This document shows positions 33,501 to 43,608 of a stretch of 64,000 nucleotides of DNA, in pieces (the stretch's first letter is position 1; the number at the start of each line of letters is the position of its first letter). The stretch spans positions 28,019,064 through 28,083,063 of the forward strand of contig NC_088296.1 of the NCBI RefSeq assembly GCF_032854445.1, written 5' to 3'. Made by a program: the position numbers and the translations under genes. The notes beneath the pieces are model-generated. The model saw nothing but the letters and a program-made list of their open reading frames with translations, did not search any database and had not been told where the DNA came from. The stretch is from Liolophura sinensis (Eukaryota > Mollusca > Polyplacophora > Chitonida > Chitonidae).

Positions 33501-34440
33501 TACACGCTATGGTGTCCCTCAACGTCTTCACTCTGATCAAGGACGGAATTTTGAAGGGCAAGTAATCTCAGAACTGTGTAAACTTTATGGAATCACAAAA
33601 AGTAGGACTACCCCTTACCACCCGGAGGGGAACGGGCAAACCGAGAGATATAATAGGACCCTCCACAATTTATTGTCGACCTTGCCAGAAAAACAGAAGA
33701 GGTTGTGGCCAAAGCACCTTCAGGAGTTGTGTTTTGCTTACAACGCAACACCACATGCAAGTACAGGGTACAGCCCCTTCTACCTGCTATTTGGGTTTGA
33801 AGCACGTTTTCCCGTCGATCAGTTGCTTGGAGTGCACGACTTGGATAGTTGCAGTAATGACAATGATTCATGGGTCTCCTTACATCAAGCCCGCTTGTGG
33901 CAAGCCCGGCAGCACGTCCAGCAACAGCTTGAGACCAAGTATTTGGCAAGAAAACAGCGACATGAAAGGAAAGGTGTGAAACCCCCCATCCAGGCTGGTA
34001 CACTGGTGTACGTTCGTCAACATCTTCCAGGAAGACGGAAGATCACAGATAAATTTGGACCGGAAGTGTATAAGGTTTTAGATGAACATAACGATGTTTA
34101 TACACTGGAACTGGCAGATGGCAGTGGTGACATCAAACGGACTGGCCGTAAGGAAATAACACCAGTTGAGCTTTCCAGATGTCCCGTATCATCTGAAGTG
34201 GATTCATCTAACCGACCATCAGAACTCAATGATGAGTTGGATACTCCTGAGAACTACAGTTGTGACAGGCCTAGGTACATTCTAATGCAGCCGGTGCCCC
34301 AAAAGGCGGCTCGCCCGACAGATCAGTGTAGCTCGACAGTGTCAGGTGATTCACCCAGTGAACTAAGGAGAAGTAGGCGCACCACTGCAGGAACTCACTC
34401 GAATGTTAACCATTTGCCGCGTACAGTATTAGGTCAGTAG
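30544..34440 (+). CDS. pol: pol of the LTR retrotransposon: protease, reverse transcriptase, RNase H, integrase
   Basis: The frame is open from the codon after the gag TGA to TAG 34,438-34,440. It lacks an early ATG, so it is probably made as Gag-Pol by readthrough. Numbering from 30,580: protease DTG at 12-14; RT with YLDD at 431-434 (31,870); RNase H Asp in LETDAS (596) and YTDN (Asp 665); integrase zinc finger His860/His865 and Cys895/Cys898; integrase core Asp927, Asp986 and Glu1022, which gives the D-D(35)-E spacing. The integrase C-terminal domain follows and the end is a hydrophilic tail. All catalytic residues I can check are present and there are no internal stops. Copying occurs in cytoplasmic particles and integration in the nucleus (family knowledge). 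Confidence 0.96.
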   Translation, partial: RHIVGTCPEVDAVIGGQRVSCLVDTGSQVTTVTEGFYDKYLSNQPIDQLLNLKLTAANGIDLPYIGYMVTSVKICVTVVNDVGVLVLKDKPGSDSVNVKRPGIIGMNVLCHVPAFQNIPVQSVSAEQPKVHKSKIVRTPDNQEVLIPACSIARIKCTGVPPRQFTLIEPLNQAPAGGKLMVAPTLSNGHVELLNVTDVDIWLPPRTMLGRTQDCEVAEVVNLSAGVDEIVVETAVDCSPSGLTPDLSDFDGTPEELSKAYQLFEDYKDVFSPGLGMTQTIKHRIHTTDEIPVNVPYRRIPPHQVAEVKSHLQDLLNQGIIRHSTSRYGAPPVLVKKKSGKLRLCIDYRRLNSKTVRDVYPIPRIEESLDVMCGARYFSTMDLRSAYNQIEVEESDRHKTAFVTPFGHYEYNRMPFGLVNAPFSFQRLMTHVFHGDLMEHLIVYLDDIIIWSSDISEHFERLESVFQKLRKHGLKADLEKCSFFKHEVNFLGHIVSRSGVLTDPDKIEAVTNWPTPETLQQLRSFLGFASYYRRFVQRFASIASPLYDVIGKCGESKHKRHRKLQKDCLIKHLWSEDCQKAFQLLKDKLMSSPVLTFPDFTRPFVLETDASNRGIGAVLSQEQDGELKVVAYASRGLRRPERQSGYSSQKIELLALKWAVCDKFRPYLTGGKFVVYTDNNPLTYLLSKPKVPALEQRWVNELSGFNFEFRFRSGKSNIAADALSRLPGHALDPDNVEHLASTILRNHVIPDELREAALGSICVQINSIDPADTGLASDSATELPRWNRENMVEYQSNDPAIGRLKHYLKLDRRPTPSERCKESKQTLLLLKQWERLEIRDSVLYRQVKGNNGIRSAKVLLPMCLQEKVMHDLHDAAGHQGADRLELLIRERCWFPEISKRVQDYIRGCERCVRGKGPYLPPKTSLGRLVATKPLEVVSIDFTILEKASNGMENVLVVTDWFTKFTIAIGTRDQKASTVAKALVREWFTRYGVPQRLHSDQGRNFEGQVISELCKLYGITKSRTTPYHPEGNGQTERYNRTLHNLLSTLPEKQKRLWPKHLQELCFAYNATPHASTGYSPFYLLFGFEARFPVDQLLGVHDLDSCSNDNDSWVSLHQARLWQARQHVQQQLETKYLARKQRHERKGVKPPIQAGTLVYVRQHLPGRRKITDKFGPEVYKVLDEHNDVYTLELADGSGDIKRTGRKEITPVELSRCPVSSEVDSSNRPSELNDELDTPENYSCDRPRYILMQPVPQKAARPTDQCSSTVSGDSPSELRRSRRTTAGTHSNVNHLPRTVLGQ

Positions 34441-34530
34441 TATTAGCTCATGGAGATGTAAATTAGTTTCCGCAGAATAGCGTCTTATATGTTGTATTAC
34501 TAGTATATCATGAGGACATGATAGAGTTTC

Positions 34531-34541
34531 AAGGGGAGGCA
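34531..34541 (+). other. Polypurine tract
   Basis: AAGGGGAGGCA directly abuts the 3' LTR, as expected for the plus-strand primer of reverse transcription. Confidence 0.8.
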
Positions 34542-35703
34542 TGTAACAGGTCTAGCGTATGATTAATTCCCCCTTGGTAAGTTTTCTGTAAAAGGAGGTA
34601 GGAATTGTATACCCAGCAATCCCTGCACCGTCATCGGCATGACGATTCACTGACCAGCAGGTAAATTGAACTTTCTTTGTAATGTATATTATTTTAGAAG
34701 CTTAGTAAACTTGTATGACCGTTTTAGTTATGCAAGGATGTTTTAACGATGTTTCGAGTGCAATCGCTCGACTGTAACTGTGAACGTGCGAGTTGTAAAT
34801 GCCAAAAGTTTATACGTAGCCGAGTGTCGCTATGTAACGGTAATTGAGCACTCAGTAACACAACGCCTTGGTTCTTACGGCGCAACATATTTTGTCTAGT
34901 TAGTATTTGTGAAAAACAGAAACGCCTAAGCGAGTATTTGCTTTTACTGTTAGTTATTATTAGAGAGTTATGAGAGATTAAATCGCATTTCAGAAATGTG
35001 TTTGAATATTTTTTTGTATTCTTAGATGCATACGGATGTTTTAGACAAATGCATGTTACGAGCCCTACATTCAGTAAATATGGGTATTATATGTAGATCC
35101 AAAATGAAAGGTCCGACGAAGTTAAATGTTTCACTCTTGGTAATTAATGGAGTGGTGATTACACAACTAGTCATTCGTTACTAGCTTTATTCTGTGTCTG
35201 TACACTGAAAATATTTTGTTCACTGTAAAAAATATAAGATGCCTATCAGTTTGTTTGAGTTGGAACCGGTCTATAATTAAGTGGCAATACAGGAACAATG
35301 TATAGCACTGACAGGTTTAAATACTCGTGCTGTAATTGTTACACGTCTATATATGTCCATGGCCATAGCATATACAGTCATTATCAAGTTACCCGTGTGG
35401 TTGCGGTCATAATAACCCTTCACCATGGTACATGACTATTAAGTTAGTGTTGATATATGGTATAAGTGTATTCTAGGACAGTATATAGGTACAGGATATT
35501 TGGGTGTAAGCCTATGTTATGTATGGTAAATACATGGAAGGTTTATAGTATGTATTGTTATTGTCGTTTCAGGTCAGGGTGACCTCCCCTGGTTTTTTCC
35601 TCTCACCGGTGTTTCTCAGAACCGAATAAACTGTTACAACTGTGTGGCGGAATTTGGCGTTTTGGTTGAAATTCTTTCTGCAACAAACATGGCCGACCTC
35701 ACA
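34542..35703 (+). repeat. 3' LTR
   Basis: 1162 bp, identical by eye to the 5' LTR except C at 34,984 (A at 28,707). It ends at 35,703, followed by the TACA duplication. Confidence 0.97.
35625..35630 (+). terminator. LTR polyadenylation signal AATAAA
   Basis: Located 73-78 bp before the end of the 3' LTR; the likely end signal for the element's transcript. Confidence 0.6.
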
Positions 35704-35794
35704 TACATAACATCGGCATTGTATCCAAGAGACAATGGCACTTTTCAGTGTTCTTCTGGTCAGGTTGACAAATTTATGGAGCTTGTTGTCTTTG
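35704..35794 (+). pseudogene. Second copy of Ig-domain-1 exon, 3' part after the LTR element
   Basis: After the duplicated TACA the exon continues as ITSALYPRDNGTFQCSSG and DKFMELVVF, matching 598-686, and ends at a good donor (GTAAGT at 35,795) in phase 1. Intron sequence after it also aligns with 687-870. Confidence 0.9.
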
Positions 35795-36034
35795 GTAAGT
35801 GATGATGTGGTGAAAACTACATGCAGACAAAAGTTTATTGCTCTCTGATATGGGCATCTTTGTGATCCACAAAGAAAGCAAGCATTTGTGCCGAGTCTTT
35901 CTCTTTCTCTGACATGCCTCTGCAACGTAGAAAAGTATTGTCGTAACTGTCAGTGAAGTAATGTTCTCAAGATATTTTAAGGTTATCGTATATATTACAG
36001 TAACTGAATTCGTATACGTTATTTTTTCAGTTGG

Positions 36035-36313
36035 CTAGAGTTTACATCCAACTGAATGACATTTACAGCTTTGGTGCTAGATGTAAATGTCATTCAGTTG
36101 GATGTAAACTCTAGCACCGAAGCTGTAAATGTCATTCAGTTGGATGTAAATTCTAGCACCAAAGCTGTAAATGTCATTCAGTTGGATGTAAACTCTAGCA
36201 CCAAAGCTGTAAATGTCATTCAGTTGGATGTAAACTCTAGCACCAAAGCTGTAAATGTCATTCAGTTGGATGTAAACTCTAGCACCAAAGCTGTAAATGT
36301 CATTCAGTTGGAT
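36035..36313. repeat. 42-bp tandem array whose first unit is inverted
   Basis: About five direct units (GATGTAAACTCTAGCACCAA, AGCTGTAAATGTCATTCAGT, TG) run from about 36,081. The 46 bp at 36,035-36,080 are the exact reverse complement of the same unit, so array and inverted unit form a hairpin-capable palindrome. Confidence 0.93.
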
Positions 36314-36319
36314 ATTCTT

Positions 36320-37720
36320 TACTTTTAGTATTATTTAAAATCGTACTATTTTCTTCCATGGAAAAAACATATACAACCTGTATGTCGTTTTGATGCGTTT
36401 TTATCTCTTGATTTTTCTTCTGTTTAGCTCTTATTGAAATGCTGGTACATTTACCGTACGCACTACATGTTTTTAATGTTTTATTTTGAAAATCGGTTCG
36501 ACTACATTTTTTTAAAAATGTTTATATTGTTAGAAGATGTCACGAAGTTAGTGTATGAATATGCCTTCTTGTTGTTTTCTGTTGCACATATATACTCCTG
36601 GGTCCGGTTGTTCAAAAGTATATTAGCTAATACCGATATCATTTCATATTACATATTTAAGATTTAAACAAAACCCAGCAATCAAATGGAGGAAAATGGG
36701 ACAGCAGCAGATTTAGTTCATATTTAATATACTGTTACACGATAAGTTTTTGTTTGCGGGATACAAAACTGAAGACTTGGCTTAAAGTTAAATCTGGCAT
36801 TAAGTCTTAAGACAGTTTTGAATAACTGGGCCCGGATAATTGGTAGTGCTCATGAGAAATAGTGATGTCTCCAGCATAGTCTTACATACTTAGCTAGGAT
36901 GAGCAGCTCCACGGGAAAACGGCGTTGTTGTTGTTGTTGTAGAGGATGATATTTTTCTTCTCTATCGTGAGGTGCATTTTTCAGTGCGCATGCGTCGCGT
37001 GTTACAACAGTTTTAATGCTTTTTCCACTGATGCTTTCTTCATTTTTACGATTCTTTTCAGTTTTAACTGGCTGCAAAATTCAAGTACGTTTCAGAAAAA
37101 GTCGTTTTAATAGAAAACAAAAAGCTAAAAGTTAGCTAAAAGTCAGGAAATGGCTAGAACTACTGTTTATTAAGCACTGATGATAAATGTGCAAATATCA
37201 CCAGAAATTAATATGTCAATATTTGACCTCGTTTGCTCTTACGAAAGAGCAGTAGATATCATTTGGATTATGTTTTACTTTTTTGTTTTGTTAAAATCAT
37301 CAGCTTGACGTTCGGAACTTAGTACATACACTGAGTGAGAGTTCAAACGAACATGCCTTTAGCTGTTGTATTGCAACTTGACGTTGTCGCCTGTACATAA
37401 GATATCATTATAATTGTATTTTTCTGGTAGAGTTTATCAAATCACACAGAACTGTGCGCTACAAAAATATGAAAAGGTGCACGAAGAATGATTTATAAAC
37501 CGTATTGTTCGGGATAAAGCATTGTATCTGATGAGCAAAAATGTTAAAAACACAAACTCAAAATAGTGTGCTGAGATTGGTAACGTCCACTGTGAACGTT
37601 GACAATAACACGTATGTATTAGTCCCAATAGTTTCCATGTCCTTACTCACTGATGCCCGCTCATATGACTGACTGATTGTCCCCAGATTCAAATATGAGG
37701 CATTATTTAGCTGAGTCCGC
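36320..37720. other. Non-coding stretch
   Basis: AT-rich; a short GTT microsatellite lies at 36,924-36,940. No exon or mobile element was recognised. Confidence 0.5.
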
Positions 37721-37724
37721 TTTT

Positions 37725-38670
37725 AATCAAGACGCATTTAATCTAGTAAGTATTTGGTGTACTATATTGATGAGGACACATTTAATCTACTAAGTATTGG
37801 GTGTATTTGTATTGATTAAGACATGTTCAATCTAATAAGTATTGGGTGTGCTTGTATTGATTAAGACACATTTATTCTAGTATATATTAGGTGTACTTGT
37901 GCTGATAACGACATGTTCAATCTAGTAAGTAATGGGTGTACTTGTATTGATTAAGACACATTTAATCTAGTATATATTAGGTGTACTTGTATTGATAACG
38001 ACATGTTCAATCTAGTAAGTATTGGGTGTGCTTGTATTGATTAAGACACATTTAATCTAGTAAATATTAGGTGTACTTGTATTGATAACGACATGTTTCA
38101 TCTAGTAAGTACTGGGTTTAAGTGTACTGATTAAGACACATTTAATGTAGTAAGTATTTGGTGTACTTTATTGATGAGGACACATTTAATGTACTAAGTA
38201 TTGGGTGTACTTGTATTGATTAAGACATGTTCAATCTAATAAGTATTGGGTGTGCTTGTATTGATTAAGACACATTTATTCTAGTAAGTATTGGGTGTGC
38301 TTGTATTGATTAAGACACATTTAATCAAGCAAGTATTAGGTGTACTTGTATTGGTTAAGACACGTTTAATCTAGTAAGTATTGGGTGTATTTGTATTGAT
38401 TAAGACATGCTCAAACTAGTAAGTATTGGGTGTGCTTGTATTGATTAAGACACATTTAATCTAGTAAGTATTGGGTGTGCTTGTATTGATTAAGACATGC
38501 TCAAACTAGTAAGTATTTGGTGTGCTTGTATTGATTAAGACACATTTAATCTAGTAAGTATTGGGTGTGCTTGTATTGATTAAGACACATTTAATCAAGC
38601 AAGTATTAGGTGTACTTATATTGGTTAAGACACGTTTAATCTAGTAAGTATTGGGTGTACTGGTATTGAG
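37725..38670. repeat. Minisatellite, 45-bp unit, about 21 copies
   Basis: The unit is TTAAGACACATTTAATCTAG, TAAGTATTGGGTGTGCTTGT, ATTGA. Variants with ACATGTTCAATCTAG and ACATGCTCAAACTAG alternate, which suggests higher-order duplication. Confidence 0.94.
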
Positions 38671-39685
38671 ATTTTTTAAGTCTAGAGAAATATCTCTCAT
38701 CCAACTTCTTCACACAGGTTACAAGTTCAAATCATTGTTTCACGGCTTTATTTTGAAGGTGTCCACGCTGTATGGAATTGTTTTATCAATGTACTGACAA
38801 CTCATTGATGTAAACAAAACGCTGTAAACGAAGCTCGTCTGGCTGGTGTGTATGTTAATTCAATGTGTTGTGTGTGACTATAAGTTTAATACATATTTAA
38901 TCTGCAAAGAAAGTTCTAGACTCGATCTGTAACGGGATTTCGTCTGACATAAGGAAGTTTGTATAATTGTGTATATAGTTGTGCTTGTATAAAAATAGAA
39001 TTCTAATTGTGTAATTAGTTAACGCTCAAATGCACGTGGTGTAATTTAATGAAGGTCACTGATTACATTACATAAAAGGCAGACTTAGTTGTCCTCAATA
39101 AAAGATCTTTTTGGCAATAAATAACGGTGCTTTTCGCTATTTTTTAAATGTTCAATTCGTCACCTTGTTGTTTATTTCACTCTGAGTTTACAAGTTACAT
39201 TCAGCAGCCAGCGAACACATAATTTGAGAGGTGGATCATCGACAATCGGATTCGAACTCACATACGTCTCCATGTGTATATGTAAAATGTCCATAATGAT
39301 CTCAGACACAAACAGTTTATGATTCTGAACTGTTGATATCTTAACATCATATCAGTTTTCGGTATTTCTTTTGTGTTAAAAGCCGTAATTTTTAATTATT
39401 TGAAATCAATAACAAACATTTCTCAATGGAGGAAACTAGTGCACCTCGCTATGGGAGTCTTCTCTAGCTGAAAACTACACCCACTTAAACCATTTAGTGA
39501 GAGCTGAATTTGAACTCGTGATTTCAGAGGTGAAAGACGTGTATAGCAGTATTAACTGAATCTTGGATCCATACCTGTATATCCAGTGATTCCACAGATC
39601 AGCTTTGCATAAACTATATTTCGGTCATTGTGTTTTTGCCATCATCACGAAATATGTACAGTATACATCGAAATATACTGTAAGT
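38671..39685. other. Non-coding stretch
   Basis: No gene, SINE or array seen. Confidence 0.5.
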
Positions 39686-39872
39686 AGGGGCCTCCGTGGC
39701 AGAGGGGGTTAGCACGCCAGCGCGGCGCAATGACCTAGGTGTCCAGCGTATGCTGGCTTTTTCTTCGGCCATACCTGAGAAGTTCTTAACAGCAACCTGC
39801 TGATCGTCATATCAGTGAAATATTCTTGAGTACACCGTAAAACAACCAATTAAATAGATAAAAAAATAAATA
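39686..39872 (+). mobile_element. SINE family A copy with internal deletion
   Basis: GGGGCCTCCGTGGCAGAGGG, CACGCCAGCGCGGCGCAATGACC and TGAAATATTCTTGAGTACACC are family A blocks; part of the middle is missing. Confidence 0.85.
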
Positions 39873-40496
39873 CTGTAAATATTTCCTAATGATGGCACAA
39901 ACAAGATGACCAAAATATAGACTAATAATAGGATTTCAGTATTCGGAGTTACGTTCTTTCTATTTTATGCCTGCATATATATATGCCTTCATACACTCAG
40001 AAAGATAATCGGTTAAAACGTCTGTTGTGTGAGTGACGCTAGAATGTATTCCGTTGTTATCACATACAATTCTGTCATATTCAACACCATTGTTAAATAA
40101 TGTATAATGACCACTGTGCTACATACATGAACACGAGTCCAGCTCATGCTTCTTTGTAATGATAACTCCTTGTTATGACACAGATTCCATTTGTATCTAT
40201 GGTTATGGTATATACAATGTACCTGGTTAAACTTCTGTTTGTTAGACATGTAACATGTAGGTGCTTTTTACAATTTAGTTCAAGGGAACCTTATCTTTGT
40301 ATTTTCATATTACCATGGCTAATGACCTTCAGCTGTATTCAATATGAGTGATAACACGTGTGTGTTCAAGCAGCTCTGAAATACAATGATGAGCTGTAAC
40401 AGCGTGACGTGTAATAGCCGGCCACACACATCTACATGTACACCTTCAACAGAATTTTGCATCCTTACAAACGGATATTTGTTGTTATAAGTCACA

Positions 40497-40672
40497 TCCA
40501 GCCGTACATGGAAAGGTCTGCCAGCAGCCTGTGGATGGTCGTGGGTTTCCTCCGTTCTCTTCACGGTTTCCTCCAAATGTAATGCTGTCCGCCGTCGTAC
40601 AGGTGAAATATTCTTGAGTACGGCGTAAAACACCATCAAAATAAATAAACAAACAAATAAATAAATAAATAT
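40497..40672 (+). mobile_element. SINE family A, head-truncated copy
   Basis: CAGCCGTACATGGAAAGGTC through ATTCTTGAGTACGGCGTAAA and an AAATA-type tail; the tRNA-like head is absent. Confidence 0.88.
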
Positions 40673-41089
40673 GAGTCATATCGTTAATAAACTTGGAAGG
40701 TCCGTGCCTCCAACTGCTTCATGCTTGAAACACGGGTACTCTATGTGCTTTCCTTGACAAGAACAAATAACTGTTCTATTCGTTATATAAGAAATGTGAT
40801 GTCGCAAGTCTTCATCAGAATCACGATTTAACAAATGGTTTATTTGGAAAGGCTAAAACTTTTAGGCTGTTTGTAATAACAGCGTGTGTTCTGTCTGACC
40901 CTTATATTATAACATGCATATATTTATTTATCCAAATAGCAAATCATGTCGTTATCAGTGGATCACTTTATGTGTACATGGTTTTAAACTGACATGAGGA
41001 AGTTTATGTGAAATCGTATACTCGTGGGTCTATAAATATAGAAGTTTAGATGTTTAATTAGGTAACAGTCAAACATAGGCGACACAGTT

Positions 41090-41330
41090 TAGTAAAAGGC
41101 CAAATGTGACAAATATTACAGGTCAGCACACCTAGGAGAGCAGAGGTCAAAGGTGACAAATATTACAGGAAAACTGAACTGGAGAGCAAAGGTCAAAGAT
41201 GATAATTACATGTATTATATATCACAAGTGATGTACTGTTTCACTGCATGTTGTCACTAACAAATTTACACCTGGTCCAGGAGTATGATCTTTTACTTAA
41301 GAATATTTCGCTTAAAGGACGATCGGTCAG
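41090..41330. repeat. Duplicated block, copy 1 (diverged)
   Basis: Contains GTCAAAGGTGACAAATATTACAG units, then the run TACTGTTTCACTGCATGTTG and TACTTAAGAATATTTCGCTT shared with blocks at 41,680 and 43,890. Confidence 0.75.
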
Positions 41331-41589
41331 GAAAATCAAACCTATGTAGAATCAGTCATACTCTGATATTAGAGGTCAAGAGCTTGTGGACATACACGTG
41401 TAACAGAAGTCATTACTCCACCCCCACCATTACGGGATCAACTCTTGCTTAACTATATTACTACCAAGAAAACAATGCCTTTATAAATAGTGCTTTGTAG
41501 ACATGGCACATGCATATGTATGGGGAATTTTCAGGTATGTGTCTATAACTGCCAAAAAAAACAAAAAAAAAACAATGCCATCACTGGGT

Positions 41590-41695
41590 AGAAAAGAGCA
41601 TAAATGTCTACAACATTGGGTAGAAGAATAAATGTCTACAACACTGGACAGAAGAATGAATAAATGTCTACAACACTAGGCAGATGATAGGTACA
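41590..41695. repeat. Short outlier of the 32-bp ATGTCTACAACACTGG array
   Basis: About three copies of the unit that forms the main array at 42,040-42,525. Confidence 0.8.
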
Positions 41696-42010
41696 TGTAC
41701 TACACATCACAACTGACGTACTGTTTCACTGCATGTTGTCACTGACAAATTTACACCTGGTTCAGGTGTATGGTCTTTTACTTAAGAATATTTCGCTTGT
41801 ATGACAAGAGGTCAGGTAAAGGAAACCTTTACATGTGTCTATATACTGACAACCATTTATTCCATCTACCTAACACAGGTTCCAATCATCAAGGAAATTA
41901 TACGTGAACATGTCACAAACCTATCTACTGTACCTTGTTCAGCTCACCCTCACCCTTTACTCAATATGTAAAATCTCACCAGGTATGTGTCTATAACTGC
42001 CAAAAAAAAC
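41680..42010. repeat. Duplicated block, copy 2
   Basis: Nearly identical over about 310 bp to 43,890-44,195; both include CTTGTATGACAAGAGGTCAG and TTCCAATCATCA and end near AAAATCTCACCA. It is bracketed by two copies of a GTGTCTATAACTGCC plus A-rich stretch and 32-bp repeats. Confidence 0.88.
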
Positions 42011-42039
42011 AAAAAAAAAAACAATGCCATCACTGGGTA

Positions 42040-42525
42040 GAAAAGAGCATAAATGTCTACAACATTGGGTAGAAGAATGAATAAATGTCTACAACACTGG
42101 ACAGAAGAATGAATAAATGTCCACAACCCTAGGCAGAAGAATGAATAAATGTCTACAACACTGGACAGAAGAATGAATAAATGTCTACAACACTAGGCAG
42201 AAGAATGAATAAATGTCTATAACACTGGACAGAATAGTGCTTAAATGTCTACAACACTGCGCAGAAGAATGAATAAATGTCTACAACACTTGACAGAATA
42301 GTGCTTAAATGTCTACAGCACTGGGCAGAAGAATGAATAAATGTCTACAACACTGGACAGAAGAATGAATAAATGTCTACAACACTAGGCAGAAGAATGA
42401 ATAAATGTCTACAACACTGGACAGAAGAATAAATAAATGTCTACAACACTGGACAGAAGAATGAATAAATGTCTACAACACTGGACAGAATAGTGCTTAA
42501 ATGTCTTCAACACTAGGCAGAAGAA
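42040..42525. repeat. Minisatellite, about 32-bp unit, some 15 copies
   Basis: The unit is ATGTCTACAACACTGGACAG followed by AAGAATGAATAA; some copies carry ATAGTGCTTAA instead. Confidence 0.93.
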
Positions 42526-42559
42526 AGCTCCAATGCCCATGACATGCTTATTGTATAAA

Positions 42560-42690
42560 CTGAGGTTATGACCGTTAATTTTGCCTGAAGGGCTATGAGT
42601 TGAACACTGGTCTTCCACTAACCACGCCACCACCATTCTTGTTAGCTCATGACTGTCTTTGAAGTTACTGACATGATTAATTGTACAGGC
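42560..42690 (-). mobile_element. Possible tRNA-like SINE head
   Basis: On the minus strand, GTGGCGTGGTTAGTGG and GTGTTCAACTC resemble A- and B-box promoter elements. No known body follows, so this is tentative. Confidence 0.25.
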
Positions 42691-43485
42691 CATATAACAT
42701 CATCCTCTGTGGCTTACGTGAAAGCACAAAAGAAACAAACAAAAAAAGAAAAACAGAACTATGAAGTTAAAATAATTTCAATAATATAACGGTATAAATG
42801 CATGAGTGTGTCTTTCATTGTTGTGGAGAACATAAACAGTATGTCTTAACCTTATCCACAAGACAGTTGATTCCAAAGCTCAATCCCACAACCCAGCCAC
42901 CCAAACACAGAATCAAAAACAAGATACATGCATGTAATATCTTAAACCAAGCACAAAGGTTTAATCCTCAAATTGAGAAAATCTTCATGATTCCAGCAAC
43001 TATCAAAACAAATACATTAATATTCAGTAACAATAAGAAAGCCAACACTTGTGGGTTGGAACGTAGGCTGTAAATGGTGTTTTATGAAGTCTTAAAAATG
43101 GTATTCCCAACACATGTAGATAGAGTCATGCAGAACTGGTTCCTGCTTTTTTATTTCATTTTTATAAATGTTTGATAAAATTTGAACATTTCCAAGGTTT
43201 GGTAATGTATTTGACTGTTGTCATACTGTGATTATTGTAAGGCCAGGTTTTGTACTCTAGCGGAAGCTGTGCCTGGTCACAAGCTGTGCCCAGTGACAAA
43301 TCAAAGTTCAAATCTCATGACAGGCAAAGGTGTATTAAATGCCTATTACATGTACTGTCTTACTGTCTTTTCACTGTACTCCAGTGAAAAACAAGCTCAT
43401 TTTCATCTTTAAAAGACCTTGTCTTAATTGCACAGGTATGATCACCTGTTTGACAATAAGATAATCAGAAAACCCACTTTTTTAC

Positions 43486-43608
43486 CCGTCCTTCTTTCTA
43501 TAAACAATCTAAACTTGTTAGGGGTACGCTTGTTGTCCAAGACGCCCTGACCCAGGCCTCTGTTGTCATCCTGACACAGTCTTCGATCCTGCATGATCTC
43601 AAACTGAC
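43486..43608 (-). CDS. MAN2A: alpha-mannosidase II exon l ([10 protein letters not shown] region)
   Basis: The acceptor TTTGCCCCCTCAG and the donor GTAAAA give phase 1-1. It encodes [20 protein letters not shown] and FRLFIERR, typical of the domain after the catalytic core in GH38. The acceptor and first bases of this exon are the leftmost unit of a 47-bp tandem array (43,604-43,900). Confidence 0.9.

Larger units (their letters stand above)
28265..35703 (+). mobile_element. Full-length Ty3/Gypsy-type LTR retrotransposon, 7439 bp
   Basis: Two direct LTRs (28,265-29,426 and 34,542-35,703, each 1162 bp, TG...CA ends), a primer-binding site at 29,428, gag, pol in the order protease, RT, RNase H, integrase, and a polypurine tract before the 3' LTR. 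The target duplication TACA lies at 28,261-28,264 and 35,704-35,707. The pol order and the integrase after RNase H place it with Ty3/Gypsy (Metaviridae); no envelope gene or clear chromodomain is visible. The LTRs differ at one site (A at 28,707, C at 34,984), so insertion is recent. The frame break in gag may make this copy defective. Confidence 0.97.

Noticed and set aside
33608-34003. Minus-strand frame opposite integrase
   Set aside because: Shadow of pol on the other strand.
36056-36328. 90-residue repeat protein frame
   Set aside because: It is the 42-bp array translated; the frame includes the inverted unit junction and has no gene context.
42409-42693. Candidate C-terminal mannosidase exon on the minus strand
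   Set aside because: No similarity to the family, and the segment includes minisatellite and a tRNA-like promoter pattern.
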